From: Chrysoperla carnea
Lineage: Eukaryota > Arthropoda > Insecta > Neuroptera > Chrysopidae
DNA length: 64,000 bases
Reading direction: 5' to 3'
Assembly (NCBI RefSeq): GCF_905475395.1
Contig: NC_058337.1
Span: 130,221,960 to 130,285,959, forward strand
The notes under the pieces were generated by a model. The model worked only from the letters and a program-made list of their open reading frames with translations, was not told the DNA's origin and searched no databases. Below, in pieces: positions 51,201 to 63,589 of this stretch. The number at the start of each line of letters is the position of its first letter. Position 1 is the stretch's first letter. The position numbers and the translations under genes are program-made.

Positions 51201-54200
51201 GCTATTTTCCTATCTAATTTTACGGGATCCTTTCATGAACTTCATTAGAAACAGGCATAGTACAATCATCGCAATTTGTTTTTAAATATTATTGCGGTGC
51301 GGGGGGGCGGGGAACTTTCTGGGGAAACAATAAATTTTTGACAAAGATTCCAAGGAAATAGTTTTCCTAGAGTAAGCTTATACATATATTAAAGTTGATG
51401 CCAAAAAAGCCCCACTTAACATAGCTCGAGTCAATAACAATGATAAAACTAATCCGAATTGAATCAAGCTTTGTTAAGTTAGACTATGTTGGGTTGTTCT
51501 TTTTTTTGACTTATATTTTGATATATGTCAAAAATGCCGTGAGAGAAGCAAGTTATTTTTAGTCACGCTAGCCAGTGACTAGATCCCCGATACACCATAT
51601 TTATATTTTTTACGCGTAATTTAAAATGTATCATATTCAATTTGTAATTTTTATTCAAATATATTGTATTACAATTTGAAATTATTTATTACATGAAGTG
51701 GGTAATCTAATATTCTGTTTATTATTAACTGAAAAGATCATTGACACACATTTCTTTTTTGCTGTTCTATTTTAAGACAGTTTAGTGGTGAGTAATCGTT
51801 ACGAAATTGATCGTCCAATTCATGCAGACAATAGTGATCTTCTGTTGAAAACATTTACATATTTACAACTTCCCATGCGACTGTCCAACTGAATGGAAAC
51901 ATGCAAAGAAGAAAAAGCATATGAATATGCATAAAATGGATTAAGGATGTATGCGCATGACAACAATGTTTGATCGTATATTTCATCCTAAGAATCCATT
52001 ATCGAACGTTAGTCCTGCAATCTTACATAACTTTGTGAAGCATATTACTTCCAAATTTTAAAGCCAAAATCTGACTCTTTCAAATAATGTGAATTTATTT
52101 AATCAAAAGCATAAAAAGTTGAATTTGGTATTGATTTTTAATGATCATTTAAAATTATTTTCCAATATATAATTTATGATAATTTTGAGGTGAATTAAAA
52201 TGTCGTGCCCTTTTGACCATAGATTGATTAAAATTTTATAAATAACTTTTAATCGGTGTTTGCAGACAATAGTTTTAATACTTTGTTTATCTTGGATAGC
52301 AATATAAATTCGAAAGAAAATTTTTAAAGTAATTAAAATTTTAAAAATAATTAATAAATTTTGTACGTAACAAGCTATAATAAAGAAAACTCCATAATTG
52401 ACAATCAATTTGATTATAAATTCAAGATAGATCAGCAACTTTAAAAACCACCGTACATGCCTTAAAGAGGTTTAAATTTTCAAAAATGGTATTATTTATT
52501 TAGGATATCTACTTGTGTGGGCAAAAAGAGGGGGGGAGTAACAAATTAAACATATTGACTGAAAATGCAAGATCAGCGATTTCAAAAACTCCCTTATACG
52601 TCATTAAAACTCTTAATTTGCAAAAAAAATGGTCTTTTTCATTTTGAGAGTCTTTCTCAACTCCGAAAGCCAGAGGAAGGGTGCATAAAGGACTTCATTT
52701 AAAAAAATATCTTAAATTTTTAGTTACTCTAGCATTTCGAACTTTTTAAATTCCCTGAAAAGTTTTTATATTCTATCTGATTTACTTTTAAACCTCCTTC
52801 AATGGCTGCGCGGAGTAAAAACTTAAAAGTTCCGTTTTAAACCATATAGACTTTTTTTAGGGTAATTTTCTGAAGCCATTGCAAAAAACTGCAAGTCAAT
52901 ACACCCACCAAACAATTGAGAAAAAGGTTCGTTTATTGTACTAATAGCAATGTCAATTCGCACTGTCTAGCAAGGCTCAGATTATTTCCTTTCACTTATG
53001 TATTTCCATAATATATTAAATGTATTAGTGTAGTTCAGTCACGACCCAAGGCTAATTAAATAAAAAAGCTTACTAAGCTTAACAGATGTTATTATGTAAT
53101 TTATAGCACAATTGTATATGGCATGATACAATAAAATCGCTATCCATCGCTATATATTATAAATGTGAAAGTAAGGATGTTTGTTTGTTTGTTTGTTTGT
53201 TACGCTTTCACGCAAAAACTGTCGAATGCATTTGAATGAAACTGTACAACATGATAGCTCAAACATCAGAATAACACATGGCTATAATTTATAAAGATAT
53301 ATTTAAACAAAAAATTAAATTTAATCTGACATTTAACTGCTCCATCTATGATCATCATTTTGAACCATTAATCAAAGATATCTGTAAAAATTTAAAATAG
53401 TAAATGTAAAACAATTCATCTTCTTCTTTTCTAATATTTTTTGATACTCTTTGTAAAAATATAAAGTAGAACGGTTTTTACGCCATTAAATTAACGTGAA
53501 TTATATTATTTTATTAAGATTAATTAATCATTCACAATGAATTTCTCTCTGTTTTTTTAGATTATTATTGCGTGGAAGCGAAAGCGCTTTATATATTTAT
53601 ATTTATGATAAATATCGTTTAGTTGATTTACCATGGGAATCAACATTAACTTGGTATGTTGCTGCATTAGCAGTCGATTTCTGCTATTATTGGGTCCATA
53701 GATGCTGTCATGGTATGTATTTAAAATGCATTTGTTGAACGTAGAGTACAAATTTTCAAAATATAAATTCATTTATTTGTGTTAATTTTATAGAAGTCCA
53801 TATATTATGGGCTCAGCATCAAGTACATCACAGCTCTGAAGATTTCAATTTAACCGTTGGATTACGTCAATCCTTTTTACAAAATGCACTTGGTTCGGTA
53901 AGTAATTTCAAATAAAGTTATGCTGAATATTTTTAATTTCTCTATAAAATATTGTTTTTCCCGCAGTTTTTCTATTTACCAATGGCTTTCTTCATTTCAC
54001 CAGCTTTATATTTAACGCATCATCAATTTAATTTATTATTTCAATTTTGGGTACATACTGAAGTGATTAAATCAATTGGACCTTTGGAATATATTTTCAA
54101 CTGTCCAAAACATCATCGTGTTCATCACGGTAAATATTTTTACTTTTTATTTTTTGAATTCATCAAAATATTCTGTCTTATCTTGTTAAACAATGTGACA

Positions 54201-57200
54201 CTCATTTTGTAACAGATTAGTTTCTGAATAGTTTAAATTAAAATTTTTTAATGAAGAGACAATTTGTACCCTAATCATAAAAATATCCTGAACTCCTGTT
54301 TAAATTTTTGTAGGAAGCAACGTTTATTGCTTGGATAAAAATTATGGTGGTGTTTTGATTATATGGGATCGAATTTTTGGAACTTTTGCTGAAGAACAAG
54401 ACGGTGTTCAAATTGTATATGGATTAGTCGTACAACAGCCATCATTTAATCCATTATTTTTACAAGTAAGTGACAATTTTTGATATGTTATTACCTAATT
54501 TCAGTGGCGGATTTAATAATGATAGCGTCCTAGGCCCAAGGCATCCCTTCTCCTTGTGGTGGTGCCCTTTTCATAAAAATTGCCTTTCCTCTCTATTTTC
54601 TTTTTGGTTTTCGTAAATTAACGAGGCATCCTTCTCGTACAAATAATAATGCTGAGTATAACTTGCTAATTTTTTTATTTTTATTTCAGTATTTTTACAC
54701 ACAATATGTGTTTGAAAAGGCACAATCCATGGAAAATTGGAAACATAAATTAGCAGCTATCTTTTGGGGACCAAGTTGGGAACCAGGAAAACCTCGCCTT
54801 GGCTGTGATGCAGATAAAATAGATGTAAGATATTTGTTATACTTCAAACTTTAAATATTTGACCAGGATGTAACGAAACGGCGTTAACCCCATCTCGCGA
54901 GTATAACATGTTTCTTCATAATTTTGGCATCTTCAAAGATCGCATATATGCAGGATGGTATAACCTCCCAAAACTTTGAAGTGGTAAGTCAAAATCATAA
55001 ACCAAAATTAAAGAAGAAATTTTTACTCATTAAACATAAATAATTAATTGCAGTTATCCTCCCGGGTTGCTGAGCAATTTCAACTTTAAAAACAAAAACT
55101 ATACCGCGTTATAGCCATCAATACCCTTGTCCTCACTTATATACCTTTTTGTTCACAATTTCATGGGTTTTAATTTTTTAGGTAGCATTCTATACGTGAA
55201 AGAATTTTTAAAATCGGTTAAGTAATGGATTAAAAAATGATGGATATTCATACAAATTTTCATCCCCCTTTTCACCACCTTAGTAGTTAAATTTCCAAAA
55301 ATTTATTCTTAGTGAGCGTCTAAATCGCGAAATTTTGATCAATTTCAAGTCAATCGGGTGTACAGTTTCAGAGATCTCGTGATGAATCAGCCAGTGAGTG
55401 GTATTTCACTTATATAGTCTCTATTTTGAGGTGCTACAAGGTTTTGGATAGCTACGCGTGGTACTGAGGAGACAGTTGAAATTGGAATCGTTCACTTCAA
55501 GGAGGTCTTTCGTAGTCCTGCGATCTTAAACCCATTATTTTCGCAATCTCTTGTTATGCCTAATACGAATTAAGTGATTCGTAACCGATAAATATTCTTT
55601 TTTAATTGAATCTAACAAATTTTTTTAGGTAACTTCCCGTACTAAATATGATGTGAAAATTCCGCAATGGTGTAACGTTTATTTGGTATGCCATTTTGTG
55701 ATAATTGTATTGGAATTTCAAGAACTTGCATCAAGACATACGGTATGTAATTAACACCAACATCTCATATTAACATTTTACAGCCTTGATTTAAAATTTT
55801 TCAAAAATTTTCCTTCAATCATGCTTTGTTTTATACCCAATGGACTGTGTGGTAGGAAGTTTAATATAGTCAGGTTCGGCTCCATACTTGTCCAAACTTG
55901 ATAAAGTACTAAGCGCTCAGAATAAGTTTATGGTTTTTAGGGGGGAAAAAAGTAATACCTAATTTTTATCTCTTTTTGGTCTTTCTAAAATAGTATAATT
56001 TATCTGATTCAGAATTGTAAATAGTTTCTTATTGGTATTCTAGCAAATTCTTCGAAAGTTACGAATCATATTATTTTGTTAATACCCTCATCGGAGGATT
56101 TAGACAGAAGTGTTCGAAAAATTAAGGAAATGGGCTATGTATTTAAAAATATGTATCTTGTTTAGGGACCGGGGGTATGTTATATTAATAGGAAGTGTGA
56201 CATTTTGGAATTTTAGGTTTCTATGAAGTATTGTTCTTTGGTAGGAATGAAGGGGATTTGTCAGTTACTTACTGTATTTCTAATTCTTCAATTCAGAAAC
56301 TCATACGATACTAAATGGTATTAGGTTAGGTTAGGTTAGAGTGGCTGGGGTGAGACACACTAAGATCATATGGCCCATTGTGATGCCCAAAAAGTGTTGG
56401 CCGCCACTACTCCATGGACCATTTGTAGCTGTTTAAGAACAGCAAAAGTGCTTTGATGTCAACGGACTTCAAGTCGGAGACATCGCCAAAAGAAAGGCTG
56501 GTCCAAGTCAGTCCATGTCCTCATGGCAAGAGCTGGACCGTGACAAAGAAGATAAAACATCCTCCCTAATGCGACAACAGCTTTGCAATACTCTGCAATA
56601 ATCGTGATGCACTGGTAGGCCCAATTTTTCAGTATGTCTCCCGCCTGGGTCGCCCACAATTGTATTCAAACCATATCTGTCTTGTAATACCAGAAGTGTG
56701 TTCCCTCCTCTATCTAAGGTTGGCCTTTGTTAAGGTATCCCGGAATTCCTAATGGACCGTGCTTAAAGATTTTAGCGCTGCTTGTCTGTTGGAGGCTGTG
56801 CATGAGAGTGTTCAGCCTTACACATTTCCATACCACGTAAAGATTTCCTCCAGATTTTTAAAGTAAACGCCAAACCTACCTTCCTCTCTAACTTAGATAA
56901 ATCGATATTGAAAGAATACCACGCCCTTTGGCTTAACAAAGTTCTCATCCTATTCCTAAAGACCATGAGTCGTGTTGAGATTGGATGATGGTAAATTCAA
57001 TCCTATAAGAATTTTACAGTTATAAAATGGAAGTTAATTTCAATAACATGCAATTACTTATTCTGATTCAAGTAATCAAACAAGTTTTTTTTTACAACTG
57101 TCTGAATAAATTGTGCAACAAGGTACTTATTTTTCCCAGTAGATGATATTTCAGTTAATAATTAAAGCCTATTTGTAGTCAAGTGCAGTATAAGAATGAT

Positions 57201-58059
57201 TTACATTAGCATATAATGTACTTTTGAAGCAAATAATGAGTGTAGATGTGAATAATACAGTTAGATATCTTGCATCCAATCATTTTAACGTTTGTTAGAC
57301 CATCGAAGAGTGATCTTATACAGTGTATCGCATTTAAGATGAAGACACCCTCATATTTTCTTTATTTATAGGAATATCGATTTGAAATTTTTGCATACAG
57401 GGTGATAGGTCATATTTTTTTAAATATACTTAACCGAAATTGGAACTTTAAACTCAGCCTACTACGAATTGACAAATTGGGTCGATTCTTAATTTTTTGC
57501 CTAGGTTCAGAGATGGTGAGAAATATCAAAAAAGATTAATAGAAAAAGGGAGGTACTTTCTCGATAGATGTTAGTGGCATTCAGAATTCCTACTCATTTT
57601 CCCAGTTTGGGTTTAGTCTTTAAAATAAAATTTGGTGAGGAATCCCACTTGTAGTTTGACAGACTCCTCGAGCTTATTTCTAGGCTATTAAATCTAGCAA
57701 CTATCTTTCATTTCCACACCACAAGTTTAATTTGCCTTTTCCAGTGATGATTTTGGTTTAAAATAATGATTATTTATATTTTTCAGAGTTTAAATTCCAT
57801 CGTGGTATTGGGATTCGTTTTATATATAATTTTATCGTTAACAATTATCGGTATGTTATTCGATAATCATCCATATGCTGGCATATTAGAATTTATACGA
57901 TGTATAACAATTGTGATAATAATGCAACGTAAACCCGAATTGTCGTTGATAGGTGACTTTATTCCAGTGATACAATCCTTCTTTATATTGTCCAGTTTAT
58001 TTTGGGCATTACATACATTTAAAATTATACAAATCCATAATAAATGTAAGGCACTTTAG
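42230..58059 (+). CDS. AGMO: Alkylglycerol monooxygenase
   Basis: Nine exons: 42230-42373, 46399-46526, 53561-53712, 53794-53897, 53967-54129, 54314-54465, 54690-54824, 55629-55742 and 57787-58059. Introns are GT-AG and the frame closes at 454 residues (human about 445). This is the tetrahydrobiopterin-dependent ER membrane enzyme that cleaves the ether bond of alkylglycerols to a fatty aldehyde and glycerol. The fatty-acid-hydroxylase di-iron histidine motifs are all present: H137-x3-H141, H150-x2-H153-H154 and H226-x2-H229-H230. Family signatures also seen are FWVHTEVIKSIGPLE (residues 203-217), CLDKNYGG with LIIWDRIFGTF, and FWGPSWEPGKPRLG. Hydrophobic segments in exons 2, 3, 5 and the long last exon fit the multi-pass topology. 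Introns 1 and 2 are large (about 4 and 7 kb) and full of repeats. AATAAA lies at 58073. It converges on the SLC16-like gene, with stops about 1.06 kb apart. No broken frame or missing catalytic histidine was seen. Confidence 0.95.
43010..43375 (+). repeat. Dispersed repeat R5, in AGMO intron 1
   Basis: Reverse complement of 22370-22710 over its length, with TTCACCATCAAAATTGAAAA, CATATCATCCATCTACCG and AATATGCCTACTTTTGAAGT. The segment just upstream (42855-42930, ATACAATTTTTCGATATCTG) recurs at 10100-10165. Confidence 0.65.
45360..45672. mobile_element. Pogo/Tigger-like MITE in AGMO intron 1
   Basis: Left end CAGTGGAAGCTCGCTAATTC and right end (complement) CAGTGGAACCAGATTAATCG are flanked by TA on both sides. 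CAGTGGAACCTCG-type ends are typical of pogo/Tigger elements. The 313 bases have no coding capacity. Confidence 0.7.
46888..47497 (+). repeat. Dispersed repeat R1, copy in AGMO intron 2
   Basis: Left end CAAACAAACAATTGACTGAG, then CGTGCCCTCATGGGTAAAAA, TTCTATCTCTAACGGTTTAC, a deleted GACGGACAG stretch, GGTGATTTTATGAACACCTA and AGCGTTACAAACTTGGGACT. It contains a less AT-rich section (47030-47120) not seen in the others. Confidence 0.75.
50026..50190. mobile_element. Possible mariner-type MITE fragment
   Basis: The right end TAATTGGACACACTGTA and an inner ATGACTTTTTTTCTTAAAA resemble the ends and arms of the fold-back element at 59329, and a weak TACAGGTACTTTAC lies at the left. The match is partial and the left boundary is uncertain. 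Confidence 0.35.
50650..51210. repeat. 561-base double palindrome in AGMO intron 2
   Basis: Outer ends GGAAAATGGCTTTCTGTGAA (50650) and its complement (ending 51210) pair, and pairing continues inwards. Each half is itself a repeat of two related units: 50650-50800 and 50805-50925 on the left, their complements at 50960-51075 and 51085-51210 on the right. Recurrent phrases are GTAGTTTTCGAGCTA, TCTGATCAAA and GCTCTCA. The centre is near 50935. Confidence 0.8.
53130..53340 (+). repeat. Dispersed repeat with (TTTG)n
   Basis: TATAAATGTGAAAGTAAGGA, five TTTG units (53180-53200) and ACGCTTTCACGCAAAAACTG are a phrase set I recognise from abundant insect repeats. No ends were defined. Confidence 0.45.
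56321..56970 (-). mobile_element. LINE 3' end (TAACC-tail family), copy 3, in AGMO intron 8
   Basis: Minus-strand copy, the longest of the three, with PALAMRTWTDLDQPFF near its middle and three TTAGG-type units at its plus-strand start (TAACC on its own strand). Several frameshifts and stops are present. It lies between AGMO exons 8 and 9 in antisense orientation. Confidence 0.65.
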
Positions 58060-59123
58060 AAATAAGATTGAAAATAAAAAAGAAATATTTGTATTTTTTC
58101 AAATTCTTTTTTTATATAATTCGATTTAATAAATTTACTAAGTAAATGTTATTTTTAATTTTTTATTACACTCCTGATCCTTGCTTTTTTTAAAAATTTT
58201 TTTTTTTCATGTTAATAAAAAATTACATCTAATTTTATAGTTGAAAATGGTTTTTCTAAACTATTAATATTCAAACGAAAGTGACGTCAGCATACCGCTT
58301 TAGTAACGCCACCATACTGGGAAATTATAAAATACATGAAGAATGATAAATGGTTTGTGTCTCAACTTGTGTTCACTAAACTATAATGTAATTTTCTATA
58401 GAAACACGCCGAAAAATGTGAATTTAGCGTGATTCCGATTGGCTCACAACCAAAACGGGTATAAATTCGTCCCAACCAATCACAAGTCTTTTTTATTCAA
58501 AAATATAACTGTTTTTATTAATAATAAATAGGAAATTTCTTATAAATACTTTAGATGAATTATTCTTTCATTTACATATGAATTTGAGGTACAAAAAATT
58601 AATGCAAATTCTCTATTGGAAAAACTCAATGAAAATGAAAATCCTTGAACTGCCAAGTTAAGTTCGTTTGTCAATTGGAACATCACTTGTATTCATGATA
58701 TTATGTCTCTGGTAAGATGTCAGCTGATACATATATCAAAATTTGTTTATCGTTAAACTTTCCACGATATTCGTATTTTTTGGATTGTTAAGTTTACGAT
58801 AAAATTGTCGATTAAAGTTTTTTCAGGTGTTATATCCATTCCTTTTTTCGGTCGCAATTTTTGATTATTTTCACTGATTATCTGTGTCCAAAAAATCCAA
58901 TTCATTTAATGAAATTGTTCGTTTCTAAGATGTTCCAGAATGTCAAGTAGTATTAGAAGCAGCTGCATTCTCTTGGCGATAACTTTTGAGTAGTAACGAT
59001 TCTCGTAAGAGCTTTTGTGAATTAGATCGATTCAACTTAAGTGCAGGTTATTGTTGATAGTTATGGAATTTTTATTTTTCGGGGATATATATGGTACGAA
59101 ATAAATATATTTATTTCGAGTTA

Positions 59124-62100
59124 TTATTTTTTAATCGCTTTCCAACACATTTCAGGTAACCACATTATAAATACAAAAATTAAAAATAAATTCGATACAT
59201 AAATACTAATTTGAAAACTGCCACTATAATCTCGTAGCCAACCTAAAACCAACAAAAATAAATTGGTAAAAATGGAAATAATTTCGAGTTGTAATTTTCG
59301 ATTTTATCTTTGTAAAAATTCCTATATACAGTTTGTCCCTTGATAGAGGTAACTATACTTGTAAATTTTCTTATTTTGCATTTTAAGAAAAAAAGTCATT
59401 CTTTATAAGAAGTTTTGCTTATTCTGAAAATTATGTAGGTATATTTAAAACTTCTTACTAATGTACAGGGTAGCCAAAAATTTGGAATCACTATTTTTAT
59501 TTTTGGTAAACTACCCTTCTTTTTTATAAGTTGGCAAAATGTTACTAAAAAAAGTTACTCGAAATTAACAATTATGACTCTATACAAAATATCAAGTTTA
59601 TTACGTTTTTTTATAATTAGAGCTTTTGTTCAAATAAAAAATGATGCTATAATTAAAGTACACTGATCTTCTTGATATTTTGTATAGAGTCCTAATTGTT
59701 AATTGCGAGTAACTTTTCTTAGTAACATTTCGCCAACTTATAAAAAAGAAGGGTAGTTTACCAAAAATAAAAATAGTGATTCCAAATTTTTGGCTACCCT
59801 GTACATTATTAAGAAGTTTTAAATATACCAACATACTTTTCAGAATAAGCAAAACTTCTTATAAAGAATGACTTTTTTTCTTAAAGTGCAAAATAAGGAA
59901 ATTTACAAGTATAGTTACCTCTATCCGGGGACACACTATATGTTAATTCTTTATTGTTGGTAATGTTTTGTGTTTCTATGCAACTGTCATGTCAATCAAG
60001 TAGTTTATATTGCCTAAACTGATTTAAAAATGATATTCAATAATAATGTTGAAATTTTTTTCAAAGATAAAACTTTTAATCACTAGACTGCAGAAGAAAA
60101 AATTTTCTAAGATATTACCTAAAAATTGACCTAATGTTATAACAACTAATCCTTTATTAACCATATTTAATCCAAGTGCGTATGGTAATTGGTCTTGAGA
60201 ACAATATTCCGATATGGTTAAATTTTGATTAACAACTGTTCCAGCTCGAATATAACCAGTTATTAACGAACAAATTATAATCATTACATATTCATCTTGA
60301 AATGCAATTGCTAAAAATAAAATAAAAATATTAAACTTTGGGATTAAGTCATGGTAGTTTTAAAAAGAGTGAAAATGTAACTGAACCAATTAGAACTTAC
60401 AACTCCGTGCAAAAGCCAATGCAAATGTTCCAAAAAAGAATGTCGTCCGCGCACCAATACCCAATTTATATGTAAGCATTGGTAAAGTCAGTCGTGATAC
60501 AATATCAGCACCAGCTAAAACACTCATACATGTGGCCGTTTCACCACGTGATAATCTTGGGGGACCTTCTTGTAAGAAAAACGGAAATAACATGCTAAAA
60601 TATATACCAGCTGAGTATACAATCGATAAACCGAATGTGATACTTAAAAATATCGGATCTTTTAATAAATTTAGATCCAATATTGTAACAAAACGTTGCC
60701 ATAAAGAGGGTTTTGCTAAAAAAAAGACAAAGAGTTGATTAGAAAGGTACAATTTTAAAATACATTCCGATTCATTTGAATAACAAAAATAAAAAACATG
60801 ATATGGAAAATTTATTTTTATCATTACCTTCCGATGTTTGTCTACTAATTAACGCTTTAGAAGGACTATCAATTGAAATACTCCTTTCAACCTCCACTTT
60901 TGTATCATTTGTACTTGAATGTTGTAAAGCGATAACAACATTTTTCGATGCATTATTATTTTGATATTTCTCGGACTTATTACTAGTTGAAAAATTCACT
61001 ATTTTTTCATTATCTTTTAAGAGTAATACATGTTCATCGATCGTTTTCATATGCCAGTTAATTGGCTAAAAATTAAAAGAGCAAAATATTAATCTTACCA
61101 CATAACAAAAAAATTTGGAAAATTGGCTAACAAACTGTAACATTTTTATATTTATGAGAAAATAAAGAAAATGTGTTTGTAAGTTTTACGAAAAGGGCCT
61201 AGTTGACAAAATCTATAAATATAGACGTTTTATTTTTTGGTCTTCGTTACTCAAGTGCCCTCCATGCCCCCTTGTGGTACCTTTTCCTAAAAATATGTCA
61301 TATCCTTCCTGTTTTTGCCTTCCCTAATGAATTTCGAGCCTTGCTTGTGCCCGTATATTGTTAGAGCCAGATGAAACGAAACGAAATTATTGTCTATCCT
61401 CGATTCTTCTTGATTTTAATCGACACCCAAAATTAGAACTTTTGCCTCGATTTTTTCTTGAATGAGACTAAATGATTCCAGCTATAAGCCACGGAGCCTT
61501 TGTTTTATATCCCAAAACGATAAAAAAGTAATTCGGAATCCGATTGAGGTAGTCAAAAGCATACTTTTTAAAAATAAGGTTTTTTCTGCGACTGCTTTTA
61601 ATAATATTCAGTCCAGAACTGAAGTATTCCTTTTTTGAATATCAGGACTAGCTTTAGTTGCACCTGTAGGTTTAGCGGCTTATTACCTGAAATAATGATG
61701 ATCCCACAACACCATTTAATGCCAAACCACCAATAATTAATGTTGTACCACGGTATCCGTATTCATCCAATAAAATTCGTACAACATGCGGCATTAACAT
61801 TTGTCCTAATCCAGTACCGGCCATTGCCATACCAACAGCTCGACCTCGTCGTTTCGAAAAGTATGTGTTCACAGCCACAAATGACGATGGTGCAATTAAT
61901 CCTAAGCCTAAACCTAAAATCATGTATTTCATTAATTTTTGCAAAAGGTTAAATTTGCCGCGAAATGAGATGGTTTGGAGGAGTATCGCAGATTATATAG
62001 TTATCTTTAGACAGTGAACTTATTACCTGAAATAATACTATACGACAAGAAAATTTGCCAAAGTGATGTCGCTTGACTTGATAATATTAAACCAATTGAT

Positions 62101-62589
62101 GTTAATAAACTTCCAGTTATGGCAACTTTTCGATAAGAATATTTTTTTATTACTGGTCCGGTAATGAACCCGGAAAAATTTGTAACAACACTCATCGAAT
62201 TCATTACAAATGCTGCCCCACTAGTACCATGGCCCATGTTTTCTAATTCTTCACCAAAAATTAATCCAAATAAAGATATTAATGATTGGTTAAACATCTA
62301 AAAGTAAGGAATTATATCAATTAAAATTAGCCCAGGTAGATAATAATTACTAAGTAGTTTTGCATCAATTTGTCTTCATTCTTGACTTTTTATTTTACGG
62401 CAATAAAAATACTTTTTCTTTTGCGTCTCATATTCTGTTGCATCTGAGTCCCTTGTTACAGCTCTGTAATTCTGCGGGAGTAAAACGTTATTTGGAAATA
62501 CTTACATTCGTGGCAGCTACACCAAGTACAACCATCCAACCCCATCCACCATCAGGCACTTCTAATTTCATTTTTGTTCTTTGTATCAT
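59124..62589 (-). CDS. Monocarboxylate transporter-like protein (SLC16 / MCT family)
   Basis: Seven minus-strand exons: 62589-62506, 62297-62027, 61913-61687, 61065-60828, 60715-60401, 60310-60119 and 59242-59124. Introns are GT-AG and phases close to 481 residues. It is a 12-helix major-facilitator transporter for the plasma membrane. Both MCT signatures are seen: VPDGGWGWMVVLGVAATN leading into helix 1 (residues 11-28), and YFSKRRGRAVGMAMAGTGLG before helix 5. QPINWHMK starts the large cytoplasmic loop between helices 6 and 7, which is hydrophilic and Ser/Asn rich (about residues 200-273). GADIVSR retains the helix-8 Asp/Arg pair used in proton-substrate coupling in mammalian MCTs. Most insect members have no assigned substrate, so lactate, pyruvate or another carboxylate cannot be chosen. 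AATAAA is at the complement of 59110-59115. The last intron holds a 610 bp fold-back repeat. An alternative start at Met7 exists. Confidence 0.93.
59329..59938. mobile_element. 610-base fold-back element in the last intron of the SLC16-like gene
   Basis: Two arms of about 268 bases (59329-59596 and 59671-59938) are nearly exact reverse complements around a 74-base loop. Outer ends are CAGTTTGTCCCTTGATAGAG and, as complement, TAGTGTGTCCCCGGATAGAG; inner arm ends are GACTCTATACAAAATATCAA and its complement. TA-rich flanks suggest Tc1/mariner-type mobilisation. It is transcribed with the gene, so the intron would form a very long hairpin. Confidence 0.8.
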
Positions 62590-63077
62590 ATTTTCTTATT
62601 AATTTTCAATTATTTTTTCTCAATTAAAAAAATTAAATATAATTTATTGTCAGATAATCACCAAATATTTTAATATTTTACATAAATTATTTAAATAATT
62701 TGTAAGTCTAACATTCATTTTTCATTATACAACATCAATCACACTTTATCATTCCTGTAAATATTTAAACTTTTTATTAGTATCTAGTTTATACATTTTT
62801 GGAAAAAAACAAGCATTTAACTAAATATTAATTGGCATTTTGCTTTAATCAATAAATTATTAATTAATATACTCTCAATTTTATCAAAATTTAGATATCG
62901 AGTACCTATTCACTTGCTGAAATTGTACATTTCATGAAATTCATTTATTTATTTATTTTATTTTTTCAAGAACCCCCCGCTCTTCTAATGGGAATTGCTG
63001 ATCAAAAGACTCAAAGGTACGACGATCCAAATAGAAATGTTTTTGACTGTATAAAGGTATATGCGTTTCTCAAAAAA

Positions 63078-63180
63078 TTTTTCAAACAAGTAAAAATGAC
63101 CAATCGACTGAGTTAATTGTTGAAATACCCTACATAGAAAGTGTTGAATGTCAGTACTGGTATTATTTTTATAAATTAGA
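63078..63180 (+). repeat. Dispersed repeat R1, left-end fragment
   Basis: CAAGTAAAAATGACCAATCG, GACTGAGTTAATTGTTGAAA and a TACATAGAAAGTGTTGAA segment match the left end of the other copies; the rest is absent. Confidence 0.6.
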
Positions 63181-63399
63181 TAATGGTAGCCATTTTTTGC
63201 CCGAAAATTTTGCAAATAATTTTTATTTTTGGAATATACATGCTTTGAAACGAATTTTTAAACAAGAATTTTTTTCATTGAAAATTGACCCAATATATTA
63301 TCGGATGGATTTAAAATTTTTAAAATTAGAATCAATAGACTCACTTTATATCTTTTATAGTTTTTAAAAATGGAAACTTAAGTTTTTCCCAAATTTGAG

Positions 63400-63515
63400 T
63401 TCTCACTTTATATATTATGTTTGTTAAATATTGCTTGAATGTTATTTTTATTTTATTTTGTAAATGGGCTTTTCAGCCCGTATATTTTTAAACTAAATAA
63501 ATAAATAAATAAAAG
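63400..63515 (+). repeat. Possible LINE 3' tail with (AAAT)n
   Basis: GGGCTTTTCAGCCCGTAT, a short hairpin, precedes five ATAA units (63493-63513). Hairpin plus short tandem tail resembles the 3' end of a non-LTR element. No coding part is seen upstream. Confidence 0.35.
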
Positions 63516-63589
63516 TAACAGCATGAATAATGAGTAACACCTGTGTCAATCATTTTTTTCCATAAACAATATTTCTAATTATTACATTC

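Noticed and set aside
52145-52438. 97-codon minus-strand open frame rich in Ile, Leu and Lys
   Set aside because: The composition is that of chance reading of AT-rich DNA inside AGMO intron 2; no motif and no splice context.
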